This document shows, piece after piece, positions 53,556 to 64,000 of a DNA stretch of 64,000 nucleotides. Each line of letters opens with the position of its first letter. The first letter of the stretch is position 1. Source of the stretch: Pirellulales bacterium (lineage in GTDB: Bacteria; Planctomycetota; Planctomycetia; Pirellulales; JACPPG01); the NCBI GenBank assembly GCA_036499395.1, contig DASYDW010000116.1:283832-347831 (forward strand). Direction: 5' to 3'. The notes below the pieces were generated by a model, which saw only the letters and a program-made list of their open reading frames with translations, was not told where the DNA came from and ran no database searches. A program made the translations under genes and the position numbers.

Positions 53556-54683
53556 ATGGATGACGACGTCCCCTACCTGCTGCTGACGCCCGGCCCGCTC
53601 ACTACCACGCGCACGGTCAAGCAGGCGATGTTGCGCGACGTCTCGACCTGGGACCGCGATTACAACGACATCGTCCAGGACGTCCGCGCTCGCCTGGTCC
53701 GGCTGGCGACACCGTCTGCCAATGCCGCTGCGACCGACTACACGTCCGTCCTGATGCAAGGGAGCGGCACGTTCGCCGTCGAGGCCACGATCGGCTCGAT
53801 CATTCCGCGTGATGGCCGTCTGCTGGTCGTCAACAACGGCGCCTACGGGCAGCGGATCGCCGAGATCGCCTCGCGATTGGGCATCGATCTGGTCACAATC
53901 ACCCAGCCCGAGATCGAACCGGCCGACCCGTCGCAGATCGAACGCCATCTGGCAGCCGATCCGCGCATCACGCACGTGGCGCTCGTGCATTGCGAAACCA
54001 CGACCGGCATGGTCAATCCGGCCGCCGCGATCGGCCAGATTGTGAAGCGCCATGGCCGGGTCTTCATTCTCGACGCCATGAGCTCGTTCGCCGGCATGCC
54101 GCTCGACATGGCCGAAGTCGGCGCCGACTACCTGATTTCCTCGGCCAATAAATGCGTGCAGGGGGTGCCTGGCTTCGGCTTCGCAATCGCTCGCCGCGCG
54201 GATCTTGAACGTTGCGAAGGACGGGCCCGCTCGCTCAGCCTGGACCTGTTCGGCCAATGGCGCGAAATGGAGAGCAAAGGGGGCAAGTGGCGATACACCT
54301 CGCCGACGCACGTGCTGCTGGCCCTGCACCAGGCGCTCGATGAACTCGACGCCGAAGGGGGCGTGCCCGCTCGGTTTGCCCGCTATTCAGAAAACCATCG
54401 CGTCCTGGTCGAAGGGCTGTCGCAACTCGGATTTCGCCCGCTTTTGCCCCCCGAGCACCGTTCGCCGATCATTACGTCGTTTCTCTACCCCCGCGACGCG
54501 AAGTTCTCGTTCGACGCGATGTACGAGGCTCTCAAGCGGCGCGGCTTTGTCATTTATCCGGGCAAGGTCAGCAATGCCGATACGTTCCGCGTCGGCACGA
54601 TCGGGCATGTCTTCCCCGCCGACTTTCACCGGCTGGTCGACAGCTTCGCCACGGTTACGAAAGAGCTCGGCTGGAAGATATAA
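53556..54683 (+). CDS. phnW: 2-aminoethylphosphonate:pyruvate transaminase
   Basis: 375 residues, class V aminotransferase. PLP Lys is K199 in SSANKCVQGVPGF, Asp in ILDAMSSFAG binds the pyridine nitrogen, and LTPGPL opens the protein as in all PhnW. It converts 2-aminoethylphosphonate and pyruvate to phosphonoacetaldehyde and alanine, then PhnX acts. Family length is normal. Confidence 0.95.
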   Translation: MDDDVPYLLLTPGPLTTTRTVKQAMLRDVSTWDRDYNDIVQDVRARLVRLATPSANAAATDYTSVLMQGSGTFAVEATIGSIIPRDGRLLVVNNGAYGQRIAEIASRLGIDLVTITQPEIEPADPSQIERHLAADPRITHVALVHCETTTGMVNPAAAIGQIVKRHGRVFILDAMSSFAGMPLDMAEVGADYLISSANKCVQGVPGFGFAIARRADLERCEGRARSLSLDLFGQWREMESKGGKWRYTSPTHVLLALHQALDELDAEGGVPARFARYSENHRVLVEGLSQLGFRPLLPPEHRSPIITSFLYPRDAKFSFDAMYEALKRRGFVIYPGKVSNADTFRVGTIGHVFPADFHRLVDSFATVTKELGWKI

Positions 54684-54741
54684 GACTTTGCGCCTCGCAA
54701 TCGCGTGCCTTTGAAATTCGTGCCGCTCGATCGGCCACGGA

Positions 54742-56106
54742 GTGCCCGACATGGAAGTGCGCGGCCGGCGAGCAACAGTGATGGGCCTGGGCCGGCACGG
54801 TGGCGGCGTGGCGGTCGCCCGCTCGTTGGCCGATCAAGGCGCGATCGTCACCGTGACCGATACGGCGTCCCCCGAAAAGCTGGCCGATTCGATCGCGGCG
54901 CTGGCCGATGTCGAGATTGCCGCCTGGCACGTGGGTGGGCATCACAGTATCAACGTCGAAAGCGCCGATATGCTGGTCGTCAATCCGGCAGTCAGGCCGG
55001 GGCATCCGCTGGTCGAGCGCGCTCGAGACCACAGTGTCGCGATCACCAGCGAGCTGGAATTATTTCTCGAGCGCTGCCCAGGACCGATGATCGGTATCAC
55101 GGGCGCCAACGGCAAATCAACCACCGCGGCCATGACCGCTGCGATCTTGCAGGCCGATGGCCGGCAGGTTTTCCTGGGGGGCAATATCGGCCGCAGCCTG
55201 CTCGCCGATCTAAGCAAGATGTCCGCCGAAAGCTGGTCCGTGCTCGAAATCAGCAGCTTTCAACTCGCTTGGCTCAGCGCGGAATGCCCGCTGCCAGAAA
55301 TGGCAGTACTGACCAGCTTCACCCCCAACCATCTCGATTGGCATGGCACGCTGGCCGACTATGCCGCAGCGAAGCAACGACTTTTTAGCGGCCCGCGTGC
55401 CGCGAAGACCGTCGTTTGCAGCGAAGAGTCACAAGCGGCGATCACCAGCACTGGCGCCGCGGCCGATTTCACCGCCCAGGTCATAAAACCGGTTGCCGAC
55501 CAACGGATCCCACCGCTGCGCGTGTTGGGCAAGCACAACCGACAGAACGCCGGGTGCGCGGCGGCCGTGGCCGAAGCAATCGGTTGCTCGCGCGCGGCCA
55601 TCGACCGGGGGCTGCGCGAATTTGCGGGTCTCGAGCATCGACTGGAGCCCGTCGGTTCGCTCGCGGGGCGAGATTTCTATAACGATTCGATGGCTACCAC
55701 GCCTGAATCGACCGCCGCGGCCCTTGTAACATTCGCGGGCCGCGCATTGCTAATGGCCGGCGGCTATGACAAGCAGATCGACATGGCACCACTGGTCACG
55801 GCGGCCGCCGAACATGCCTGCGGCGTAGCGCTGTATGGGGCGATTGGCCATCGATTGCACGCGCTCTGCGGCGCGAAATTGCCGTCGGATCGCCTTTATC
55901 TCGGGCAAACGATGGCCGACGCGTTCGCGTGGTGTTGGCAGCGCTCACAGCCGGACCACGCCATCATCCTGTCGCCTGGTTGCGCCAGTTACGATCAGTT
56001 TGCGGACTATCGCGCGCGTGGCGAACACTTTCGCTCGCTGGTTCGCGCGCTCGATGCTTCACAGGCGCCGCGCGCCGGCGCGACACACAACTTCGAAGGG
56101 CGCTAG
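54742..56106 (+). CDS. murD: UDP-N-acetylmuramoylalanine--D-glutamate ligase
   Basis: 454 residues from GTG 54742 (ATG 54751 possible). Mur ligase: Rossmann start ATVMGLGRHGGG, P-loop GITGANGKST (about 115-124), central domain with NHLDWHG and glutamate-ligase C-domain (SPGCASYDQFADY). It adds D-Glu to UDP-MurNAc-Ala, so a peptidoglycan pathway is present. It lies outside a dcw cluster, 58 bases after phnW. Confidence 0.93.
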   Translation: MPDMEVRGRRATVMGLGRHGGGVAVARSLADQGAIVTVTDTASPEKLADSIAALADVEIAAWHVGGHHSINVESADMLVVNPAVRPGHPLVERARDHSVAITSELELFLERCPGPMIGITGANGKSTTAAMTAAILQADGRQVFLGGNIGRSLLADLSKMSAESWSVLEISSFQLAWLSAECPLPEMAVLTSFTPNHLDWHGTLADYAAAKQRLFSGPRAAKTVVCSEESQAAITSTGAAADFTAQVIKPVADQRIPPLRVLGKHNRQNAGCAAAVAEAIGCSRAAIDRGLREFAGLEHRLEPVGSLAGRDFYNDSMATTPESTAAALVTFAGRALLMAGGYDKQIDMAPLVTAAAEHACGVALYGAIGHRLHALCGAKLPSDRLYLGQTMADAFAWCWQRSQPDHAIILSPGCASYDQFADYRARGEHFRSLVRALDASQAPRAGATHNFEGR

Positions 56107-56197
56107 TCGTCGCGCTCGCGCACCAGCGCACCCACGCCTCGACATGAATCGCGCTCGTTGAAAGAGCGCCTAACATCACTGTGGCGCTAATAAACTC

Positions 56198-56226
56198 TTG
56201 CGTCAGCGAAATCAATTGGCTACAGT
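56198..56226 (+). promoter_or_regulatory. Candidate promoter of the small RNA
   Basis: TTGCGT at 56198-56203, a 17-base spacer, and TACAGT at 56221-56226. Confidence 0.35.
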
Positions 56227-56232
56227 GCGGTT

Positions 56233-56349
56233 ATGTCGTGCCCAGAGCGCTGCTCTAGTCACGGCATCGCCTCGAGGTCCGACGGCTGTGAGAGCTTCCT
56301 TGTGGGAAGATCAAACGGCGCTGGGAGTCGTTACCTCGGGGTTTTTTTT
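56233..56349 (+). ncRNA. Candidate structured small RNA ending in an intrinsic terminator
   Basis: About 117 nt. Visible helices: AGAGC-GCT-GCTCT (56244-56256), CTTCC-TTGTG-GGAAG, and an outer stem CGAGGT (56273-56278) with ACCTCG (56333-56338), strengthened by GAC/GTC. GGG and eight T bases (56342-56349) follow directly. The promoter-like pair lies just upstream. It does not match SRP RNA, tmRNA or RNase P RNA. Predicted by eye only. Confidence 0.35.
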
Positions 56350-56604
56350 GCGCCGGCTGTAATGATTGGCCGCCCTCGCCTCATCGCCGGCTGTGGTTCT
56401 TTGGCCGGCCTCGGCTCTGCTGATCGGCCACCTTCATTTCCTCGGTCATCGTCGCTTCCTTGCCGTGGCAATGCTCGTTCGCGCGAGAGTTTCTCGCCCC
56501 GCGGGGCCTGCGCCGAAGGCACCTGCCTGCTTCTCGCGGCTTGGATATAATGCCTTGGACATTGGCCGGGACTTCAGCCCGCCGATCCCCGCAGGACTTT
56601 TTCC

Positions 56605-56916
56605 GTGGCACGCGTTCGCAAGCGCACCAACCCGTTTTACGCCATGCTGATCGTGGTGGGCATCGCCTTCTCGATCACGGCTGTCGCCTATTTCGTGATG
56701 GCGCTGCGCGGCAATGAGAGTCGTACCGCCGGGGTCGGTTATGCGCAGGCCGAGCCGCCGCAGGGTTTGCTCGTCTTCCTCGATCAATACGGCGTAAAAT
56801 TGATGGCCGGGGAACTGGGGCTATTAGCCCTGGCTACCTGGGGCGCGATCGGCACCGATCACTGGTGGACGGCCACTCCGCGTCCCGAATCGTCGACCGA
56901 CGATCGCTCGGCATAA
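56605..56916 (+). CDS. Small two-helix membrane protein
   Basis: 103 residues from GTG 56605, with AGGA 8 bases upstream. Two hydrophobic segments (about 13-33 and 63-81) with a basic N-terminus (MARVRKRTNPFYAML) and polar tail. No known motif. It is 35 bases before the cupin gene and may be co-transcribed with it. Confidence 0.6.
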   Translation: MARVRKRTNPFYAMLIVVGIAFSITAVAYFVMALRGNESRTAGVGYAQAEPPQGLLVFLDQYGVKLMAGELGLLALATWGAIGTDHWWTATPRPESSTDDRSA

Positions 56917-56951
56917 TTCGTCAAATTTCGCACTGCGAAAGGATAATTCCC

Positions 56952-57335
56952 ATGAAGGTTCATCACCTGAATGACGTCGCGAGCGCCCCGGTCGACATGG
57001 CCGGCTCGAATGGTTGCAGCGTTCGCTGGTTGATCGGCGAGCGCGAAGGCGCCCCGAATTTCGCGATGCGGCAATTCGAGGTCGAGCCCGGCGGGCACAC
57101 GCCGAAGCACAGCCACCCCTACGAGCACGAGGTATTCATCCTCGAAGGGTCCGGCACGATCCTGGAAGGGGACATCGAACATCGCTTTCGCGCAGGGGAC
57201 GTGATCTTCGTCGCGCCGGACGACATTCACCAGTTCCGCAACACCGGCGCAACGCCGCTGAAATTCTTATGCCTGGTGCCGAACTCGTCGAAAAACGCCC
57301 CCATCCACCAAGCCCCCGAATGCGGCGAGCGGTAA
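56952..57335 (+). CDS. Cupin-domain protein
   Basis: 127 residues from ATG 56952 (AAAGGA upstream). The single cupin domain has the two motifs G-G-H-T-P-K-H-S-H-P-x-x-H-E (about 48-60) and a second motif near GDVIFVAPDDIHQF, giving a metal site of three His and one Glu. Small metal-dependent cupins of this kind bind or modify small molecules; the substrate is unknown. Confidence 0.85.
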   Translation: MKVHHLNDVASAPVDMAGSNGCSVRWLIGEREGAPNFAMRQFEVEPGGHTPKHSHPYEHEVFILEGSGTILEGDIEHRFRAGDVIFVAPDDIHQFRNTGATPLKFLCLVPNSSKNAPIHQAPECGER

Positions 57336-57358
57336 ATTTTGGTTGTTCAAAGAGACAG

Positions 57359-57402
57359 CAAAGAGTTTGAGCCGCAGATGGCGCAGATTTTCGCAGATTC
57401 GA
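57359..57402 (+). repeat. Dispersed repeat, family D
   Basis: CAAAGAGTTTGAGCCGCAGA leads into TGGCGCAGATTTTCGCAGATT; aligned with the minus strand of 43409-43452. Confidence 0.6.
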
Positions 57403-57571
57403 AAATGCGTTGCGTCTGCAGGCATCCCCTCTGCGTAATCTGTTAGCGGCCGAATGTCTTACTATTGAGTCCTAGGCAGCCAATGGGCGAGGGGCGCCTA
57501 ACGGAAGCCCCGGAGAACAACGCGATTCTCGTCGACGCGACAGGCGCATTGTCCAACTAGATACCAATAAA

Positions 57572-59701
<2,130 letters not shown>

Positions 59702-59735
59702 GCCAACCTCACTTCATCTGCAGAGATCTCACACC

Positions 59736-60674
59736 ATGATTGCGAAAGTTCTTACGCCCCTGGTCCTCTGTCTGGCTTTGCTCTCGCTGACTGCGCGCGC
59801 TCAAGGCGCTGAGCCGGCCGGCAAGCGCTACGTGATCATCCATGCTGACGACGCCGGCATGTCGCACTCGGTCAATGTGGCCACGATCGACGGCATGGAA
59901 AAAGGCATCGTCTCCTCGGCCAGCATCATGGTCCCCTGCCCCTGGTTCAAAGAAATCGCGACCTATGCCAAGGCGCACCCCGAACGTGACTTCGGCATTC
60001 ACCTGACGCTGAATAGCGAATGGAAGAACTATCGCTGGGGACCGGTCGCCCCGCGCGAGAGCGTGCCGAGCCTGATCGACAGCGAAGGATACCTGTGGGG
60101 CGGTGTCGAAGACGTGGCGCGCACGGCAAAAGCCGCCGAGGTCGAGACCGAGCTGCGGGCCCAGGTCCAACGGGCCCTCGATTTCGGCGTGCCGGTCACG
60201 CATCTCGACACGCACATGGGGGCCGTCGTCAGCCGCCCCGATCTGATCGAGGTTTACGTCAAGCTGGGCATCGAATTCAAGGTGCCGGTGTTCTTCATTC
60301 GCGCCCTGAACGTCGGCATCGCCGCCACGAATCCCGCCGTCCGGGCCCGCGGCATGGAACTGGTCAAAATGCTCGACGACAATCGCCTGCCGGTGCTCGA
60401 CACCATGACGCAGTACTACACCGGCGAGGACTACGAAACGAAGAAAAAAATGTACCTCGACGCTATCCGCAGCACCGAGCCCGGCGTCCGCTACCTGATC
60501 ATCCACTGCGGCTACAACAATGAAGAACTGCAGGCGATTACCTCCAGCTCGCAGCTGCGCGACAATGATCGCCGCGTCTTTACCGATCCGGAAGTGATCG
60601 ACGCGGTCAAGAAATCGGGCGTCGAGATCGTGTCGTGGAAACAACTGCGCGACTTGAATCCGCAGAAGCCCTAA
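59736..60674 (+). CDS. Secreted YdjC/ChbG-like carbohydrate deacetylase
   Basis: 312 residues. Signal peptide (about 1-25, LSLTARAQGAEP). YdjC fold with HADDAGMSHSVN (metal Asp and His), GIHLTLNSEW, and a late THLDTHMG. ChbG/YdjC enzymes deacetylate chito-oligosaccharides or related sugars; here it is exported. It lies 34 bases after ligA, though functional linkage is not apparent. Confidence 0.88.
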   Translation: MIAKVLTPLVLCLALLSLTARAQGAEPAGKRYVIIHADDAGMSHSVNVATIDGMEKGIVSSASIMVPCPWFKEIATYAKAHPERDFGIHLTLNSEWKNYRWGPVAPRESVPSLIDSEGYLWGGVEDVARTAKAAEVETELRAQVQRALDFGVPVTHLDTHMGAVVSRPDLIEVYVKLGIEFKVPVFFIRALNVGIAATNPAVRARGMELVKMLDDNRLPVLDTMTQYYTGEDYETKKKMYLDAIRSTEPGVRYLIIHCGYNNEELQAITSSSQLRDNDRRVFTDPEVIDAVKKSGVEIVSWKQLRDLNPQKP

Positions 60675-60717
60675 TCAAGGCGGCGTTGCTGTAAGGCAAA
60701 CGAGTGCCACAGCACGC

Positions 60718-62088
60718 TTAGGCCAGTTTCCAGCCGGGGCGATAGTCGCGGTGCAGGAACTGCTCGGCATTCGCACAGTTCGGGATCCGCAGGTTGGCCG
60801 CGTCCCATTCGATCCGCTGTCCCGCGCGATAGGCCACGTTGCCCAAATGATTGGCTTCGGTCAGACGGCCGGCGTATTCGAAGTTGCACGTCGTCGCATC
60901 GCCGGTCTTGCAGGCGTGCAACCATTCGGCGTGATGCCCAAGCGACTTGGGAATGAACGGCACGGGGGGCGTGAAGCCCACGAATTTCTCTTCCGGCAAG
61001 AGTTGATGCTTGTCGTAATTAGACAGCAGCATCCCTTGATCGCCGACGAACAACACGCCGCTGTCCCATTGCGGAATGGCGCCGTCGTGCCACATCTTCG
61101 GTTTATGACTTCCCTGATACCAGGTCAGTTCGAGCGCCGGCGCCTTGTCACGCGGGCCATATTGGTACGTGACCTGCATCGAGGCCGGCGCGATTTCCGC
61201 ATGCGGTGCCGGCCCCTGCGCTTCGATCGATAGCGGAGCCTGCAAGTCGAGCGCCCAGAACGGCAGGTCGATCCAATGGCTGCCTAGATCGCTCATGGTG
61301 CCATTGCCAAAGGCCCACCAGCGATACCACTTCGGCCCGGGAAAGTAGACGTTGTTGAAAGCCCGCTCGGGCGCTGGCCCGAGCCATAGGTCCCAACTCA
61401 GTCCTGCCGGGATCGGATCCGTCGCGGTCGGACGGCTGTTGCTGTAGACAATGTCGCCGGCCTGCTTGGCGTCGGCTTCATGGGGCTGCCACCCCCAGGC
61501 GCGGCCCACCCAAACATGAACTTCACGTACCGGACCGATCGCGCCGGTTTGAACCAGCTCGACCACGCGGCGATAGTTGTCCCCCGCGTGAATCTGCGTC
61601 CCCATCTGCGTAGCGACGCTCGTTCGCGCGGCCGCTTGGCGAATAACGCGCGCCTCGGCCACGTTGTGCGTCAGCGGCTTCTCGCAATAAACATGCTTGC
61701 CCAATTGCAACGCAGGCAAAGTGGCAAACGCGTGCGTGTGCTCGCAGGTGCTAACCACCACGGCGTCAAAATTGCCGGCATGTTCGTACAACTCGCGAAA
61801 GTCGGCATACCGGCGTGCCTGGGGATGCGCTGCGGCGCCCTGCCCCAGATTGTCGGCATTCACATCGCACAAGGCGACGATGTTCTCCGTCGCCACCGAC
61901 TGCATATTGCTGGCGCCGCGCCCGCCGCAGCCGATCACCGCGATGTTGAGCTTGTCGTTCAGGTTCCTGCCCCGCAGGAAGGCCGGCGCGGCAAAGGTCG
62001 CGGCGCCGGCCATGGCGGCCGTGCCCAGAAAGCGGCGACGGTCCATCGCCCCCGCCTGGCGCGAATGTTTGGTAACACGCTTCGCCAT
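60718..62088 (-). CDS. Gfo/Idh/MocA-family oxidoreductase with Tat signal
   Basis: 456 residues. Twin-arginine start [20 protein letters not shown] (about 16-36), then a NAD(P)-binding [11 protein letters not shown] (about 51-61), CEKPLTHN (catalytic-region Lys) and a typical C-terminal domain. Numerous paralogues of this kind exist in planctomycetes, where they are thought to act on sugars in the periplasm. No neighbouring pathway shows the substrate. Confidence 0.88.
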   Translation of the reverse strand: MAKRVTKHSRQAGAMDRRRFLGTAAMAGAATFAAPAFLRGRNLNDKLNIAVIGCGGRGASNMQSVATENIVALCDVNADNLGQGAAAHPQARRYADFRELYEHAGNFDAVVVSTCEHTHAFATLPALQLGKHVYCEKPLTHNVAEARVIRQAAARTSVATQMGTQIHAGDNYRRVVELVQTGAIGPVREVHVWVGRAWGWQPHEADAKQAGDIVYSNSRPTATDPIPAGLSWDLWLGPAPERAFNNVYFPGPKWYRWWAFGNGTMSDLGSHWIDLPFWALDLQAPLSIEAQGPAPHAEIAPASMQVTYQYGPRDKAPALELTWYQGSHKPKMWHDGAIPQWDSGVLFVGDQGMLLSNYDKHQLLPEEKFVGFTPPVPFIPKSLGHHAEWLHACKTGDATTCNFEYAGRLTEANHLGNVAYRAGQRIEWDAANLRIPNCANAEQFLHRDYRPGWKLA

Positions 62089-62140
62089 CGCTATTCCCCC
62101 CTGCAGGCTTGCCCCTGTACTACCGACTATCGCCTGGCTG

Positions 62141-62665
62141 CTATTTCTTGGTCACTTTCAGCTCGTCGAGCTTGGCGGCGACGTCCTTACCATGAGCGGC
62201 CGTCTTCACTTCCTTGTCGATGTGCAGGATCTTGCCATCCTTGCCGATGTAGAACGTCCAGCGTTGTGGGAACGGACGCTTCTCGTCGACCACGCCATAG
62301 GCCTTGGCCACGCTCTTCTCAGGATCGCTGAGAATTGGAAAATCGAGCGAGAGCATGTCGGAGAATTCCTTGTTGAACTCGGGCGTGTCGGTGCTGGCCG
62401 TAAAATAGGCCACATCGTAGCCGCGTAGATCCTTGCCGAACTCGCGGAACGACTTGCACTCCAGCGTGCAGCCCGGCGTCTTTGCCTTGGGGAACCAAGC
62501 CAGTACGACGGCCTGCTTGCCCTTCAGGTCGCTCAGCTTGTATGTCTTACCGTCGGTCCCCTTCATCGTGAAATCAGGGGCCTGATCCCCTTCCTTCAAC
62601 TCAGCCTGGGCCGCGGCGACAAACGTCCCGGCAACAAACAACGACAGCAATGCGGCGAATTTCAT
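62141..62665 (-). CDS. Secreted peroxiredoxin (AhpC/TSA, Bcp-like)
   Basis: 174 residues. Signal peptide (about 1-21, [19 protein letters not shown]), then thioredoxin-fold peroxidase with TPGCTLEC: C66 is the likely peroxidatic Cys and C70 the partner. [14 protein letters not shown] and [12 protein letters not shown] are usual. It reduces peroxides in the periplasm. It precedes the oxidoreductase gene by 52 bases on the same strand. Confidence 0.88.
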   Translation of the reverse strand: MKFAALLSLFVAGTFVAAAQAELKEGDQAPDFTMKGTDGKTYKLSDLKGKQAVVLAWFPKAKTPGCTLECKSFREFGKDLRGYDVAYFTASTDTPEFNKEFSDMLSLDFPILSDPEKSVAKAYGVVDEKRPFPQRWTFYIGKDGKILHIDKEVKTAAHGKDVAAKLDELKVTKK

Positions 62666-62883
62666 GATGAACTCCTAAATGTGGACGGCGATAAGTGTGA
62701 TTTCAGAGCGGCGAACGTGCCACACGCAGTGCGGCACTCTTAGCAAAAATGGCCGTTTGTAATCTTGCGGTACTGGCGGAAATGAAAATACGCAGCGAAT
62801 GGCCGCGCGGATTTACCAAGTCCACCTTCGGGCGAGCGTCAGCCTAGCACGTGCTCGATCGAGGGTCCAACTTGCCCTGGTGC

Positions 62884-64000
62884 TTAGCTCCCCTTCGCGT
62901 CCAGCCCGATCCCCTTCGGCTCGGGGATATCCTCGGTGATGATCTTCCACGTCGCGCCGTATTCGCGCATCGGACGGAAATCTTGCGGTTTGTACGCCAC
63001 CGAGAGCGCCGGCGTGTCGATCACCTTGTTCCCCTGCTGCCGCGAGTCCATCGCAAAGTCCAGGATGCCGCTGACGAGCAGCGTTCGCTCGACCGGATAC
63101 GGCGCTCGCCCGTCGCGGAAGAATGTTTGAATCGCGTGTGACAAGGCCTTGAACAAGTTGCGATTCTGCCAGGGTCCGACGTAGTAAGCCGTGGCCCGCG
63201 GCGCCGATTCACCTTTCAGCCGGCAGGCAAAATTCCAGCGCGTGCCGCTACTTCCGACGGCCAATGCCGTGGCCGCGAAACCATCGCGATACACCACGCG
63301 GATACCATGGATCGACACCGCATCACCACTCGGCGTTTTGCCGCGCAGAGACAGTGACTTCGTCAGGTCGTGATCCAGACCGACCTCGGCCGCCATCGCG
63401 GCCGTGGCCAGCGGAATCGACCACAGCCCCTCGTCCGCCGCCTTCCACAGCGCGTCCCCTTCCAGGAATTGCACGTTCGCCACGCCCGACTCGCCCCCTT
63501 TGCGCGCTTCGACCTGCGACTGCAACAGCTCGAGCGCATGAAAGTCGTACGACTCGACGCCGCCGCCGTGAATCGAAATGGCATCCTCGATCTCGGCCGC
63601 CGGGGGCAATTCCAAAGGAGGACGCCGTTCAGCCAACGGGACCGAGCTGCCGGCCATTAGCGGCATCTTCAGTTCCTTCGCCGTGTCGTACATCTCCTTG
63701 GCCCAATCCCACCGATACGACAAATGCTTGTCATTGAACACCGGCACCGGCCGACCATCCTTGCGCACCACGGCCGCGATCTCGTCGAAGAAGCGCTTGC
63801 GCGGATACTCCATCTGCCCCTTCGAGTTCACCGGGTACTTGCCATGCTCGCCGATCGACAAGACGGCATCGACCCCCAGCTTATCGCCCCCCAATCGCAA
63901 CGCCTCGGCGATCGAGGGATAGATCGGAATGTGATAGTCGCGCGACACGCCGCGTCCCATCTCACCGTCGGGAAACTGGTCGATGTACATGCTCGCAACT
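62884..64000 (-). CDS. Conserved planctomycete protein, 5' end outside window
   Basis: The frame is open through the right edge (no stop upstream of ATG 63990), so the true start lies beyond. The visible 368 residues include SRDYHIPIYPSIAEALRLGG, GVDAVLSIGEHGKYPVN and a C-terminal part rich in beta strands. The pattern matches a family of Tat-exported planctomycete proteins of unknown function. No catalytic motif seen. Confidence 0.75.
   Translation of the reverse strand, partial: VASMYIDQFPDGEMGRGVSRDYHIPIYPSIAEALRLGGDKLGVDAVLSIGEHGKYPVNSKGQMEYPRKRFFDEIAAVVRKDGRPVPVFNDKHLSYRWDWAKEMYDTAKELKMPLMAGSSVPLAERRPPLELPPAAEIEDAISIHGGGVESYDFHALELLQSQVEARKGGESGVANVQFLEGDALWKAADEGLWSIPLATAAMAAEVGLDHDLTKSLSLRGKTPSGDAVSIHGIRVVYRDGFAATALAVGSSGTRWNFACRLKGESAPRATAYYVGPWQNRNLFKALSHAIQTFFRDGRAPYPVERTLLVSGILDFAMDSRQQGNKVIDTPALSVAYKPQDFRPMREYGATWKIITEDIPEPKGIGLDAKGS

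Larger units (their letters stand above)
56107..56604. other. Intergenic region after murD with candidate ncRNA
   Basis: About 500 bases with no supported gene. It contains the promoter and candidate RNA below and a downstream leader ending in AGGA for the next gene. Confidence 0.5.

Noticed and set aside
56233-56349. SRP RNA, tmRNA or 6S RNA
   Set aside because: The conserved SRP loop, the tRNA-like ends of tmRNA and the 6S bulge are missing.

Overview
The window looks like a chromosomal segment of a planctomycete, most likely a Pirellulales-type bacterium. The evidence is the high GC content together with lineage-typical families: a dehydrogenase with a PVC-type c-type heme module (position 1-5105), Gfo/Idh/MocA oxidoreductases exported by Tat, YdjC-type deacetylases, short proteins beginning with a conserved Q-F-x-L-R/A membrane anchor, a GldF-GldG fusion and an Ebo-type gene set. 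I found no rRNA, tRNA, CRISPR array, integrase or transposase. The first and last genes run off the window.

Layout. 1-5.1 kb: a single, very long secreted protein (at least 1,701 residues) joining a polysaccharide deacetylase, an FG-GAP-like propeller, a membrane-bound-type dehydrogenase, HEAT repeats and a c-type heme. 5.2-9.5 kb: a GNAT acetyltransferase, then eboF (+) facing eboB (-), with a small unknown gene directly upstream of eboB. 9.1-14.1 kb: a minus-strand operon of a GT39-like membrane glycosyltransferase, a large AsmA-like protein and a small protein. 14.7-21.6 kb: an MFS transporter, two secreted hypotheticals, a TMTC-like membrane/TPR protein, a potassium channel with RCK domain and a small conserved protein. 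21.6-23.6 kb: eboC (UbiA family) behind a sugar-phosphate-isomerase-like TIM barrel. 24-27 kb: an ABC-2 exporter operon. 27.5-32 kb: housekeeping genes ispF-cysS-ruvC-ruvA-ruvB, then a MazE/Doc toxin-antitoxin pair. 33-35 kb: VOC protein, small membrane protein, UxaA-family dehydratase. 35.3-40.1 kb: a 1,601-residue protein that is more than half Gln/Gly/Asn/Lys-rich low complexity. 40-43 kb: a degenerate cyclophilin and nadB. 43.7-49.4 kb: a GldA-like ATPase, a GldF-GldG fusion and a DUF4340-like protein. 49.5-54.7 kb: a 2-aminoethylphosphonate catabolic locus (pbfA-like, GlpT-like transporter, phnX, phnW). 54.7-64 kb: murD, a candidate small RNA, a small membrane protein, a cupin, ligA, a YdjC-like deacetylase, a Gfo/Idh oxidoreductase, a secreted peroxiredoxin and a partial conserved protein.

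How genes work together. The clearest pathway is phosphonate use: PhnW transaminates 2-aminoethylphosphonate, PhnX cleaves the resulting phosphonoacetaldehyde, and PbfA would feed hydroxylated aminoethylphosphonate into the same intermediate. The transporter between pbfA and phnX is the natural candidate for uptake. The Ebo genes, usually one operon, are here in two separated blocks (eboF/eboB and eboC plus a TIM barrel); eboA, eboD and a full-length eboE are not seen. RuvABC act together in branch migration and resolution. The three Gld-like genes would form one membrane complex.

Many intergenic spaces carry short palindromic repeats of at least four families (A-D below). They cluster in the same gaps and look like non-autonomous or REP-like elements.
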